This document shows, piece by piece, positions 34,303 through 42,636 of a DNA stretch of 64,000 nucleotides. Source of the DNA: Streptomyces sp. TS71-3 (lineage in GTDB: Bacteria > Actinomycetota > Actinomycetes > Streptomycetales > Streptomycetaceae). Positions within the stretch are counted from its first letter, which is position 1; each line of letters begins with the position of its first letter. The notes beneath the pieces are model-generated. The model was given only the letters and a program-made list of their open reading frames with translations, was not told the origin of the DNA and made no database searches. A program made the translations under genes and the position numbers. The stretch spans positions 5,022,001-5,086,000 of the forward strand of contig NZ_BNEL01000001.1 of NCBI RefSeq assembly GCF_018327685.1. Reading direction: 5' to 3'.

Positions 34303-35346
34303 TCACCCCGCGAATTCCAGCAGCACCTTGCAGGCCCGGGCGCGGTCCGTGGCCAGCGTGAAGGCGTCCTCGGCGGAGCCGACCGGGACCACCGCGCTGA
34401 TCAGCTCTTCGATGCCCGGCTCCCGGGCGAGCAGCGCCAGCGATTCGTCGAACTCGCCGTCGAAACGGAACGAGCCCCGCAGCTCTATCTCCTTGCTCAC
34501 CACCAGGCTCGCCGCGAACGCGCTCCGCCCCCCGGTCGGCATGCCGAGCTGGACGACGGAGCCGCCCCGCAGCACCAGGCGCAGGCAGGCATCGAGCCCG
34601 GACGCCGCGCCGGACGCCTCCACCGCGGCGTCCACCTCGGCCGGCCACCCGGGGTCGGCCGGATCGTCCGCACGCACGCACACGTCCGCACCCGCCACCC
34701 CGGCGTACCGCAGCGCCTCCGGCAGCAGGTCCGTCGCCGTGACCCGGGCGGCCCCGGCCGCCTTCGCCGCCGCGACGACCAGGCAGCCGATCGGCCCCGC
34801 ACCGGTGACCAGGACGTGCCGGCCGTCCACCGGCCCGAGACGCCGCACCGCGTGCACGGCCACCGCCAGCGGTTCGGCGAGCGCGGCGGCGCGCAGCCCG
34901 AGGCCGTCCGGCAGGGCCCGGAGCTGCTTCGCGGGCACCGCGATCCGGGCCGCGAAGCCGCCCTGGACGTGCGGCAGCCGTGCCGCGCTGCCCAGGTAGC
35001 GGATGTCCCGGCACACCTGGCGCCGCCCGCCCAGGCACTCGGGGCAGCGGCCGCACGGCGTGGCCGGGTGCACCGCCACGGGCGCCCCGGGCTCCGGCCC
35101 GCTCGCCCGGGGGCCGTATCCGGCCACCGTGCCCACCACCTCGTGCCCGAGCACCATGGGCTCGCGCAGCAGGAAGTCGCCGACCCCGCCCTCGCGCCAG
35201 TAGTGCAGGTCGGACCCGCAGACGCCGCCGTAGCGGATGTCGACCACGGCCTCGCCCGCAGCGGGCACCGGCGCGGGCACCTCCTCGACGCGCAGGTCCC
35301 CCTGCCCGTACAGCACGCAGCCGAGCACCCCGGCACCTCCGTCCAC
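34303..35346 (-). CDS. idnD: Zinc-dependent L-idonate 5-dehydrogenase-like enzyme
   Basis: A 347-residue medium-chain dehydrogenase. Catalytic-zinc residues are in GGVCGSDLHYW and GHEVVGTV, the structural lobe is CGRCPECLGGRRQVC, and the cofactor motif is GAGPIGCLV. It is related to sorbitol/idonate dehydrogenases, which make 5-ketogluconate from L-idonate. The GTG 35346 start has GGAGG six bases upstream. It is the last gene of the leftward gluconate operon, right after gluconate 5-dehydrogenase, which supports the idonate assignment. Confidence 0.9.
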   Translation of the reverse strand: MDGGAGVLGCVLYGQGDLRVEEVPAPVPAAGEAVVDIRYGGVCGSDLHYWREGGVGDFLLREPMVLGHEVVGTVAGYGPRASGPEPGAPVAVHPATPCGRCPECLGGRRQVCRDIRYLGSAARLPHVQGGFAARIAVPAKQLRALPDGLGLRAAALAEPLAVAVHAVRRLGPVDGRHVLVTGAGPIGCLVVAAAKAAGAARVTATDLLPEALRYAGVAGADVCVRADDPADPGWPAEVDAAVEASGAASGLDACLRLVLRGGSVVQLGMPTGGRSAFAASLVVSKEIELRGSFRFDGEFDESLALLAREPGIEELISAVVPVGSAEDAFTLATDRARACKVLLEFAG

Positions 35347-35404
35347 CGCACACCTCCATGCCACCGTCACTTCGCCCGTCCGGGTCCGTCCGGGCCGTGC
35401 GCCC

Positions 35405-36190
35405 TCACAGCACGCTGGTCATGCCGCCGTCCACGTACAGCACCTGCCCGCTGACGAAGTCCGCAGCCGGCGAGGCGAGGAACAGCACGCCGCCGACCAG
35501 GTCGTCGGTGCTGCCCCAGCGTCCCGCCGGGGTCCTGCGGCGGACCCAGGCGCTGAACTCCTCGTCGTCGACGGGCGGCCGGGTCAGCTCGGTGTCGACG
35601 TAGCCGGGACCGAGGCCGTTGACCTGCACGCCGTGGGGGCCCCAGTCGGCGCACATGCCCTTGGTGAGCATCTTCAGCGCGCCCTTGGTGGCGGCGTAGG
35701 GGGCGATGCCCGGGCGCACCACCTCGCTCTGGAGCGAGCAGATGTTCACGATCTTGCCGTGGCCGCGCTGCGTCATCCGCAGGGCGGCCTCCCGGCCCAC
35801 CAGGAACGCGCTGGTCAGATTGGTGTCCAGGATGCGGTGCCAGTCGCCCTCGGTGAACTCCAGGAGAGGGGCGCGCAGTTGTATGCCGGCGTTGTTGACC
35901 AGGATGTCCAGCGAGCCGACCTGCTCCTCCACCGCCGCGATCCCGGCGGCCACGGTGGAGGAGTCCGTCACGTCGAACGCCTCCGTGTGCACCCGGCCCG
36001 CACCGGACCCCGGTGCGCCGGCGGCCAGTTCCTCCGCCGCCCTGCCGAGCTCGGCCGTGTCCCGGCCGCCCCGCACCACCGTGCAGCCCGCCTCCAGTAG
36101 GCCGCGCGCCAGCGCCAGGCCGATGCCCCGGCTGGAGCCGGTGACCAGCGCGGTCCGCCCGGCGATGTCGAAGAGGGGATGGGCCGTCAT
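35405..36190 (-). CDS. idnO: Gluconate 5-dehydrogenase (SDR)
   Basis: A 261-residue classical SDR that interconverts 5-ketogluconate and gluconate. TGSSRGIG is the NAD(P) motif, LVNNAGIQ and IVNICSLQSE are canonical, the YxxxK pair is in APYAATKGALK, and the C-terminus has the VLYVDGGM motif. The order gntP-idnO-idnD matches gluconate/idonate operons of other bacteria. A strong hairpin separates it from gntP, so its expression may differ from that of the permease. Confidence 0.92.
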   Translation of the reverse strand: MTAHPLFDIAGRTALVTGSSRGIGLALARGLLEAGCTVVRGGRDTAELGRAAEELAAGAPGSGAGRVHTEAFDVTDSSTVAAGIAAVEEQVGSLDILVNNAGIQLRAPLLEFTEGDWHRILDTNLTSAFLVGREAALRMTQRGHGKIVNICSLQSEVVRPGIAPYAATKGALKMLTKGMCADWGPHGVQVNGLGPGYVDTELTRPPVDDEEFSAWVRRRTPAGRWGSTDDLVGGVLFLASPAADFVSGQVLYVDGGMTSVL

Positions 36191-36211
36191 GGGGCCTCCG
36201 TGCTCTCGGGG

Positions 36212-36251
36212 CGGCCCCGGCGCCGTCCCTCGGGGACGCGCGCCGGGGCCG
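36212..36251 (-). terminator. Strong hairpin between gntP and idnO
   Basis: CGGCCCCGGCGC (36212-36223) is perfectly inverted at 36240-36251; the loop itself carries GTCCC/GGGAC, extending the stem. It lies in the 71-bp spacer inside the operon. It may be an internal terminator, an RNA-processing barrier or a stabiliser of the upstream permease message. Confidence 0.65.
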
Positions 36252-36261
36252 GCCTGCCCAG

Positions 36262-37659
36262 CTAGATGATCAGGGACAGCAGCAGGACCAGGGCGCCGGC
36301 GACCACCGAGACGATGGTCTCCATCAGCGACCAGGTCTTCACGGTCTGCCCGACGCTCAGCCCGAAGTACTCCTTGACCAGCCAGAAACCGGCGTCGTTG
36401 ACATGGCTGAAGAAGAGCGAACCGGCACCGATGGCCAGCACCAGCAGCGCCACGTGCGTGCTCGACATGCCCGCGGCCAGCGGCCCGGCGAGGCCCGCGG
36501 CGGAGACCGTGGCCACCGTCGCGGAGCCGGTCGCGAGCCGGATCACCACGGCGATCAGCCAGCCGAGCACCAGCGCGGATATCGACCACTCCTTGGATAT
36601 GTCCAGGATCATCTGGCCGACGCCGCAGTCGACGAGGGTCTGCTTGAACCCGCCGCCCGCGGCGACGATCAGCGTCACGCCGGCGATCGGCATCAGCGAG
36701 GTCTCCACCGTCGACGAGAGCCGGTCCTTGGTGAAACCGGCGGCCCGGCCCAGCGTGAACATCCCGACGAGCACGGCGGCCAGCAGCGCGATCAGCGGGT
36801 TGCCGATCACGTCGAAGACCCGCTGCACGGAGTCCTCGGGGTCGTCCACCACGATGTCGACGAGGGCCTTGACCAGCATCAGGACGACCGGAAGCAGGAT
36901 CGTCGTGACGGTGGCGGCGAACGAGGGCCGCCTGTCCAGCGACTCGGAGGGCCGGCTGGGGATCATGCGATCCGGTGCGGGCACGTCCACCCACCGTGCG
37001 GCGTACCGGCTGAAGACCGGTCCCGCGACGATCACGGTGGGGACGGCCACGAGGATGCCGAGCCCCAGCGTGAGGCCGAGATTGGCCTTGACCGCGTCGA
37101 TCGCGACGAGCGGACCGGGGTGCGGCGGCACGAGGCCGTGCATCACGGACAGGCCCGCGAGCGCCGGGATGCCGATCCGCATCAGCGAGAAGTTGCCGCG
37201 CTTGGCCACCAGCAGCACGACCGGGATCAGCAGCACGATGCCGATCTCGAAGAAGAGCGGCAGGCCGACGATGGACGCGATCAGCACCATCGCCCAGGGC
37301 ATGGTGCGCCCGCGGGCCTTGGCGAGGATCGTGTCGACGACCTGGTCGGCGCCGCCGGAGTCGGCGAGCAGCCGGCCGAGTATCGCGCCGAGCGCGATCA
37401 GCACGCCCACGCTGGCGACGGTCGTGCCGAGGCCGGTGCTGAAGCTGGTGATCACCTTGTCGAGCGGCGCGCCGGCGACGGCGCCGAGCACGAGCGACCC
37501 GAGGGCCAGCGCCAGGAAGGCGTGGAGCCTGAACTTGGTGATGAGGAGGACGAGGACGGCGATGCCCGCGAGTACGGCGATCCCGAGCTGGGCGTGGCCC
37601 GCCGAGGAGATCGGCGCGGGGGCGTCCGCTGCCAGCATCTCGACGCTGAGTCTGGTCAC
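36262..37659 (-). CDS. gntP: Gluconate:H+ symporter, GntP family
   Basis: A 465-residue permease with about 12-14 membrane segments. Family blocks: LIALGAILGRLLADSGGADQ, MPWAMVLIASIVGLPLFFE, HGLVPPHPGPL, ATGSATVATVSAAGLAGPLA and SHVNDAGFWLVKEYFG. It imports gluconate (or a related aldonate) for the kinase encoded next door. GTG 37659 follows AAGGGAAACACC. The 269-base gap to gntK could contain a second promoter. Confidence 0.95.
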   Translation of the reverse strand: MTRLSVEMLAADAPAPISSAGHAQLGIAVLAGIAVLVLLITKFRLHAFLALALGSLVLGAVAGAPLDKVITSFSTGLGTTVASVGVLIALGAILGRLLADSGGADQVVDTILAKARGRTMPWAMVLIASIVGLPLFFEIGIVLLIPVVLLVAKRGNFSLMRIGIPALAGLSVMHGLVPPHPGPLVAIDAVKANLGLTLGLGILVAVPTVIVAGPVFSRYAARWVDVPAPDRMIPSRPSESLDRRPSFAATVTTILLPVVLMLVKALVDIVVDDPEDSVQRVFDVIGNPLIALLAAVLVGMFTLGRAAGFTKDRLSSTVETSLMPIAGVTLIVAAGGGFKQTLVDCGVGQMILDISKEWSISALVLGWLIAVVIRLATGSATVATVSAAGLAGPLAAGMSSTHVALLVLAIGAGSLFFSHVNDAGFWLVKEYFGLSVGQTVKTWSLMETIVSVVAGALVLLLSLII

Positions 37660-37928
37660 GGTGTTTCCCTTGTGTGTGGGGTGAGGCGGGCGCGCAGGGC
37701 TGCCCGGCCGGTGCGTGTGCTCCCTCCGGCGCAGGCGCGGGGGATCCACGGGCTGCACGGAGTACCGGTGCGGATGGTTCGTCTGCGGTTGTCGTGACTG
37801 GGCGGACGCCTGCCCGGCGGGGGCCCGGTCATGCGGGTGCCGGTCGGCGACCCGCGATCAGGAACGGGGTAATAAGGAGGAGGACCGGTGAAGGCGCGGC
37901 CACGGTGGGACCGGTCGGCGGCGGGCGG

Positions 37929-38450
37929 TCATGCGGAGGCGGGGTCGGTGAGGCCGGCCAGCGCGCTCAGCGCCCGTGCCGTGATCTCCTCCGGGCCGCC
38001 CGAGACCTCCACCGTGACCCCGGGCTCGTCGGGCTGGAGCGGCTGGAGGGCCGCGAACTGCGAATCGAGCAGCGCGGCGGGCATGAAGTGCCCCTCGCGG
38101 TGCGCCATCCGGTCCTCGATCAGCCGCCGGTCACCGGCGAGGTGGACGAAGACGAGATCCGGCGCCTCGGAACGCAGCCGGTCACGGTAGCTCCGCTTGA
38201 GGGCCGAACTGCTCACCACGCCCCCCTGCCCGGCACGGCCGTGCGCCCAGGTGCCGATCGCGTCGAGCCAGGGCCACCGGTCGTCGTCGGTCAGCGGCGT
38301 CCCGGCGGACATCTTGGCGATGTTCGCCGGCGGGTGGAAGTCGTCGCCCTCGGCGTAGGGCACGCCGAGGGCGGCCGCGAGCCGGGGACCGATCGTCGTC
38401 TTGCCGGTCCCTGACACGCCCATGACCACCACGACCCGGGGGTTGCGCAT
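37929..38450 (-). CDS. gntK: Gluconokinase
   Basis: A 173-residue P-loop kinase that phosphorylates gluconate to 6-phosphogluconate for the pentose-phosphate pathway. Walker A is VMGVSGTGKTT at residues 9-19; GDDFHPPANIAKMSAGTPLT, DDDRWPWLD and AHREGHFMP are the gluconate kinase signatures. ATG 38450 starts directly at the P-loop domain; GTG 38477 is an in-frame alternative. It is divergent from the FadR-type regulator, with two operator-like sites between them. Confidence 0.95.
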   Translation of the reverse strand: MRNPRVVVVMGVSGTGKTTIGPRLAAALGVPYAEGDDFHPPANIAKMSAGTPLTDDDRWPWLDAIGTWAHGRAGQGGVVSSSALKRSYRDRLRSEAPDLVFVHLAGDRRLIEDRMAHREGHFMPAALLDSQFAALQPLQPDEPGVTVEVSGGPEEITARALSALAGLTDPASA

Positions 38451-38591
38451 CTCCGTCTCTCCGTCTTCGCCTGCCACGGTCTTCGCCGCGGGCCCGTCCT
38501 GGACCGGCCGCGGGGCACGAGGACGGTCCGCGGCCGGGCGTCGGCCGGCACGGAGTGGACATCTTCATGCCACGTCACTGAAACGCATTAG

Positions 38592-38598
38592 GTCAGAC
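38592..38598. promoter_or_regulatory. GTnnnAC operator half of the gluconate regulator
   Basis: GTCAGAC, a GTnnnAC core typical of FadR-subfamily GntR operators. Its centre is 32 bp (about three helical turns) from the centre of the second site at 38620-38634, on the same side of the helix. Confidence 0.55.
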
Positions 38599-38619
38599 GA
38601 AAACAAGAGGCTGTGAGAT

Positions 38620-38634
38620 AAAAGTCTGACTTTT
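38620..38634. promoter_or_regulatory. Perfect 15-bp palindrome, probable GntR operator
   Basis: AAAAGTC-T-GACTTTT, perfectly symmetric around T38627, with a GTnnnAC core. It is 31 bases before the regulator's start codon and sits in the only strongly A+T-rich DNA of the region. It probably mediates autoregulation and gluconate-responsive control of gntK. Confidence 0.75.
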
Positions 38635-38665
38635 TAGGTCCCCGGCTGCCTCGTAGGCTGAGCCC

Positions 38666-39367
38666 ATGACCACCACGGCCCGCGGGCTGCACGCACGTGT
38701 TCTCGACGCCCTCGGGCCCGCGATCACCGCGGGGGAGCACCCGGAGGGCAGCGTGCTGCGCACCGACGAGCTCGCCCAGCGCTTCGAGGTCTCGCGCAGC
38801 GTGATGCGCGAGGCGGTACGGGTCCTGGAGTCCATGCACCTGGTGGCGTCCCGGCGGCGGGTCGGCGTCACCGTCCGTCCGGCCGCGGAGTGGAACGTCT
38901 ACGACCCGCAGGTGATCCGCTGGCGGCTGGCCGGCAGCGACCGGCCGCGCCAGCTCCGCTCGCTGACCGTGCTGCGCTCGGCGGTCGAGCCGGTCGCCGC
39001 CGGGCTCGCCGCCCGCCATGCCACGGCCGAGCAGTGCGCCGAGCTGACCGAGTGCGCCCTCGGCATGGTCGCCACGTCGCGCGGCCACCAGCTGGAGGGC
39101 TACCTGGTGCACGACATCGCCTTCCACCGCATCGTCCTGAACGCCTCGGGCAACGAGATGTTCGCGCGGCTCGGCGACGTGGTGGCCGAGGTGCTCGCGG
39201 GCCGCACCCACCACCAGGTGATGTTCGAGGACCCGGACCCCGCCGCCGTCACCCTCCATATGAACGTCGCCGAGGCGGTACGGGAGGGGGACGGTGCGCG
39301 CGCCGAGGAGCTGACCCGGGAGATCACCGTCGGTGCTCTGCACGAGCTGGACATTCTGGCGCCGTGA
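38666..39367 (+). CDS. FadR-subfamily GntR regulator of gluconate genes
   Basis: A 233-residue repressor. The winged helix occupies about residues 5-70 (LRTDELAQRFEVSRSVMREA, VLESMHLVASRRRVGVTV), followed by an FCD all-helical ligand domain with metal/ligand histidines (HDIAFHRIVLNASGN, RTHHQVMF). Divergent orientation from gntK and two GTnnnAC sites in between argue that it senses gluconate or 6-phosphogluconate. Its stop codon lies inside the first copy of a 13-unit heptamer repeat. Confidence 0.92.
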   Translation: MTTTARGLHARVLDALGPAITAGEHPEGSVLRTDELAQRFEVSRSVMREAVRVLESMHLVASRRRVGVTVRPAAEWNVYDPQVIRWRLAGSDRPRQLRSLTVLRSAVEPVAAGLAARHATAEQCAELTECALGMVATSRGHQLEGYLVHDIAFHRIVLNASGNEMFARLGDVVAEVLAGRTHHQVMFEDPDPAAVTLHMNVAEAVREGDGARAEELTREITVGALHELDILAP

Positions 39368-39454
39368 GCCGTGAGCCGTGAGCCGTGAGCCGTGAGCCGT
39401 GAGCCGTGAGCCGTGAGCCGTGAGCCGTGAGCCGTGAGCCGTGAGCCGTGAGCC
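39364..39454. repeat. Thirteen perfect copies of a 7-bp repeat
   Basis: (GTGAGCC)x13 without a mismatch, 91 bases. The first unit supplies the TGA stop codon of the GntR gene (39365-39367), so copy-number change cannot alter that protein. A decayed tail with GTGACC follows. Perfect identity implies recent or continuing slippage. Confidence 0.95.
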
Positions 39455-39544
39455 GTGACCGGCGAGGTGTGGGTGGCGCGGTGCGGGCGCTGCGGTGCGG
39501 GCGCCGCGGTCGGGGCGTGAGTGGTGAGTTGTGACCCGTGGGCC

Positions 39545-40030
39545 CTACGGTTCGACGTCGCCGTCCACGTAGACCCACGCCCCCTCGATCCGTTCGAACC
39601 GGCTGCGCTCGCGCAGTTCACCGGCCCGGCCGCCGTCCGTGAAGCGGGCGCGGAAGGTGACCACGCCCGTGGAGTGGAACGCGGAGCCCGCCTCCGTCGC
39701 CAGGATCTCCAGGCCCGTCCAGCGCGGTCCGTCGCCGAGTTCGACGCTCACCGGCCGGGTGCGCGGGTGCCAGGTGCGCAGCAGGTAGGCCTCGTCCCGC
39801 ACGGCGAACGCGCTGTACCGGGAGCGCATCAGCGCCTCGGCGGTGGGCGCGCCGGCGGCGCCGGAGTGGAAGCGTCCGCAGCACGCCTCGTACGGCTGTC
39901 CGGTGCCGCAGGGGCACGTCCGCGGTGCCGCCGCGGACGCGGACCGCGTTCCGCCCCTCGGGCTCTTCGGGTCGCGGGTGCTCTTCGGGCTTCTGCGGTC
40001 GCGCGGGGTGCCTGCGGTCATGTCCGCCAT
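39545..40030 (-). CDS. YchJ/UPF0225 family SEC-C-motif protein
   Basis: A 161-residue protein. After a basic, repetitive N-terminus (TPRDRRSPKSTRDPKSPRGG) the SEC-C zinc motif appears as CPCGTGQPYEACCGRFH, followed by the YchJ domain (LMRSRYSAFAVRDEAYLLRTW, TGLEILATEAG, GVVTFRARF). Function is unknown; related SEC-C motifs bind zinc and assist protein handling. ATG 40030 or 40021 could be the start. The gene follows the heptamer repeat region convergently. Confidence 0.85.
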   Translation of the reverse strand: MADMTAGTPRDRRSPKSTRDPKSPRGGTRSASAAAPRTCPCGTGQPYEACCGRFHSGAAGAPTAEALMRSRYSAFAVRDEAYLLRTWHPRTRPVSVELGDGPRWTGLEILATEAGSAFHSTGVVTFRARFTDGGRAGELRERSRFERIEGAWVYVDGDVEP

Positions 40031-40271
40031 TGTGGCCGAACGGCGCGGTGATGGCCGCGGACGCGTTCGCAGGGCGACACCGTGCGCCCGGCTCCGGGCG
40101 GAGCACTCGCGTCCAGAACGTTGCCGCAGGCCCGTTGGTCGGGACGCGGGAGGCGGGGGAGGATGTGAGCGGCGGTGAGAGCACGTGCGGTGGCCCCGGT
40201 GACGCCGGCTGGCCCGAGGCCGGTCACCCGCCGCACAGCTCTTCTCGAACGGACAAGAGGACCCCCCTTTC

Positions 40272-41075
40272 ATGACCCCAGAGCCCCCCTCCTTCCTTCT
40301 TCTGCCAGGCGCGGCCGGTTCGCCGGTCATCCTCCATGTCCCGCACTCCAGCCGGACCGTACCGGCGCCGGTACGCGAGGCGATCGTGCTCGACGACGCC
40401 GCGCTGGAAAGGGAGCTCGACCACATCACGGACGCCCACACCGCGGAACTGGCCGCCGAGGCCGCCGCGGTGGCCGGCGCGCGCGGCCCCTGGCGGTTCG
40501 TGAACGGCCTCTCCCGGCTGGTCGTCGACCCGGAGCGGTTCCCCGACGAACGCGAGGAGATGCGTGCCGTCGGCATGGGCGCCGTGTACACCCACACCAC
40601 CCACCGCGCGCCCCTGCGCCCCATCGACACGGATCCGGCGCCGCTGCTCGACCGCTACTACCACCCGTACGCGGAGGCCATGACCGAGGCCGTCGAGGAC
40701 CGCCTGGCCGCCACCGGGCGGGCCGTCATCATCGACGTCCACTCCTACCCCACCCACGCGCTGCCGTACGAGCTGCACGGCCACGGACCCCGCCCGCCGG
40801 TGTGTCTCGGCACCGACGAGTACCACACTCCTGCCGCCCTGCTGGAGCACGCCCGCGGGGTCTTCGCCGACTTCGGCGGCACGGACGTCAACTCCCCGTT
40901 CGCCGGCGCCTACGTGCCGCTCAAGCACCACCGCACCACGCCCGAGGTGACCTCGCTCATGCTGGAGATCCGCCGCGACCTCTACATGTCGGAGCCGGGC
41001 GGCCCGGCCGGCCTCGGGCTGGCCGCCCTGGGCACGGCACTCGCGGAGCTGGTGGAACGGGTGTCGGCGGGCTGA
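40272..41075 (+). CDS. N-formylglutamate amidohydrolase family enzyme
   Basis: A 267-residue zinc-hydrolase-fold protein. Family motifs: VILHVPHSSRTVP, RFVNGLSRLVVDPERFPDE, IDVHSYPTHALPYE and FAGAYVPLKHH, with His and Glu residues expected to bind zinc. Family members release formate from N-formylglutamate in histidine degradation, but no hut genes are nearby, so a different amide substrate is possible. An AAGAGGA ribosome-binding site precedes ATG 40272. Confidence 0.9.
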   Translation: MTPEPPSFLLLPGAAGSPVILHVPHSSRTVPAPVREAIVLDDAALERELDHITDAHTAELAAEAAAVAGARGPWRFVNGLSRLVVDPERFPDEREEMRAVGMGAVYTHTTHRAPLRPIDTDPAPLLDRYYHPYAEAMTEAVEDRLAATGRAVIIDVHSYPTHALPYELHGHGPRPPVCLGTDEYHTPAALLEHARGVFADFGGTDVNSPFAGAYVPLKHHRTTPEVTSLMLEIRRDLYMSEPGGPAGLGLAALGTALAELVERVSAG

Positions 41076-41110
41076 GGGCGGGCTGACGGCGGGGAGCCGG
41101 GCCGTCCGGT

Positions 41111-42244
41111 TCAGCTCGCCCGGCTCAGCTCGTTCTTGACGACCTGCCAGGCCGAGAGCGCCAGCAGCGGATGGGCGCCCAGCTCGACCAGGCGGTCGAA
41201 GCCGTCGGCGGCGAGGGCCTCGCGTTCGGCGGCGCCCAGGCCGCTGGCCGCGATGGCGGCGGGGCGGTCGGCGGCGAACCGGCCGCGGAACCCGGCCTCC
41301 GTGATGATCCGGCGCAGGAAGCGGTTCAGCGGCAGGCTCTTCGGCTCCGGGAAGCGGTAGTAGACGTAGTCGTCCTGGGTGAACGTGTGGCCGCCGTACC
41401 GCGGCACCTCGTGCCCGTCCGCCCCGGCGCCCACGCCGTCCGCGCCCGGCACCGCTGGCACGAACTGCACCACGCCGTGGCCGTGGTGGGACAGCTCCTG
41501 GTACGACAGCAGCGACCCCGGCGCCCGGCCGGCGAGGCCGAGCATCACGCACCAGGTCAGCAGCTCGCTCTCGCCGACCTCGTCCAGGTTCACGGGGGTG
41601 AGGTCCAGCAGCTCGTCGTAGCGGCCGGCGGCGGTCTCCTGGAGGATCCAGCGGTCGAAGGCGTAGTTCGGCTCCATGTACCGCGAGGTGCCCGGGAAGT
41701 GGGACATGCCGCCGCTCGCGATCACCGCGATCCGCTCGGGTCGGTGGGCCAGCGCCTCGGCGATCGCCCTGCCCAGCGCGTAGCAGCGGCGGGGGCTCGG
41801 GATCGGCGGCAGGTAGGTGTTGACCAGCAGCGGGATCACGGGGATGTCGCGGTCGCCGAGGACGTACTCGAACGGGGTGAGGAACGCGTGCCCCAACTCC
41901 GCGTCCTGCGAGTAGGCCAGGTCGAAGTCCCGGGAGATCACGCCTTTGAGCAGGTCCACCGCGACGTCCGTGTGGACCCGCTTGCGCCGCCGGAAGGTGG
42001 TGTACGCGGCCTCGCACTCCTCGGAGATCACCAGGGTGAAGGTGGGGACCGCCTCCAGCCAGAAGGTCTCCAGGTGGTCGATGCCGACCACCAGGACCGC
42101 GTCCGGGCGCGTCTCGTCCAGCACCCTGCCGAACGCGGCGAGCGCCTCCGTGCTCCTGTCCAGCTTGTCGAGCTCCTCGTACGAGGGCCGGCTCAGCAGT
42201 TGCGGAGCGTGCACCGCGGCCGCGGCGGCGACGATCTCGGCCAT
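41111..42244 (-). CDS. Extradiol ring-cleavage dioxygenase, LigB-LigA-type fusion
   Basis: A 377-residue class III extradiol dioxygenase. The catalytic LigB domain carries His12 (AAAVHAPQL), GIDHLETF near residue 58, ELGHAFLTPFE, IASGGMSHFPGTSRY and LSYQELSHHGHG. A C-terminal segment of about 75 residues (LPLNRFLRRIITEAGFRGRF, ADGFDRLVELGAHPLLALSA) resembles the separate small subunit LigA. This layout recalls gallate dioxygenase-type enzymes, which open protocatechuate-like rings. GAGGAG precedes ATG 42244. No other ring-cleavage pathway genes adjoin. Confidence 0.88.
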   Translation of the reverse strand: MAEIVAAAAAVHAPQLLSRPSYEELDKLDRSTEALAAFGRVLDETRPDAVLVVGIDHLETFWLEAVPTFTLVISEECEAAYTTFRRRKRVHTDVAVDLLKGVISRDFDLAYSQDAELGHAFLTPFEYVLGDRDIPVIPLLVNTYLPPIPSPRRCYALGRAIAEALAHRPERIAVIASGGMSHFPGTSRYMEPNYAFDRWILQETAAGRYDELLDLTPVNLDEVGESELLTWCVMLGLAGRAPGSLLSYQELSHHGHGVVQFVPAVPGADGVGAGADGHEVPRYGGHTFTQDDYVYYRFPEPKSLPLNRFLRRIITEAGFRGRFAADRPAAIAASGLGAAEREALAADGFDRLVELGAHPLLALSAWQVVKNELSRAS

Positions 42245-42336
42245 CTCTGCACTCCTCGTCTCTCCTCGGCTCCCGATCCGGCGGTCCGGCCGCCGAGGTC
42301 CGGTCCCGAGACACCCGACTCCGCGCACGCTAATCG

Positions 42337-42355
42337 TTGACAATTTTGCCGTCAA
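42337..42355. promoter_or_regulatory. Inverted repeat in the dioxygenase/hydrolase divergent promoter
   Basis: TTGAC (42337-42341) and GTCAA (42351-42355) flank nine mostly A+T bases. It lies about 95 bases before the dioxygenase start and shares TTGACAA with the palindrome at 53920-53934. It is a candidate site for the GntR regulator at 43380. Confidence 0.45.
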
Positions 42356-42636
42356 GGCTTCTCTGGGCCCGAGAGAAGCGTCTGGAGACCGCCCGAGGAG
42401 AGCCGCGCCGGCGGGGTGCGATGAGCACTGGCGAGTAGCCGTACACACAGCTCAAAGGGCTATTGCAAGCAGCGAACGGCACGAAGGCGGCGCCGTGGGC
42501 TGCCATGGCGATGGCCTGGACAAGCCGTTCCAGGATTGGCAACAATGTTGCGCGAACATGCTCGGTGATCGCGTCCACCGGCCGGCCTCGACAGCCGGCG
42601 GACCGCGGCGAGCGTCCGACCGAAGGGATGCGGACT

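Noticed and set aside
39364..39454. Possible CRISPR array at the heptamer repeat
   Set aside because: Units are 7 bp, perfectly contiguous and without spacers; no cas genes are present.
39324..39621. Repetitive minus-strand peptide of the GSRLTAH type encoded by the heptamer array
   Set aside because: It is the translation of the simple repeat, with no homology, no ribosome-binding site and no conserved flanks.
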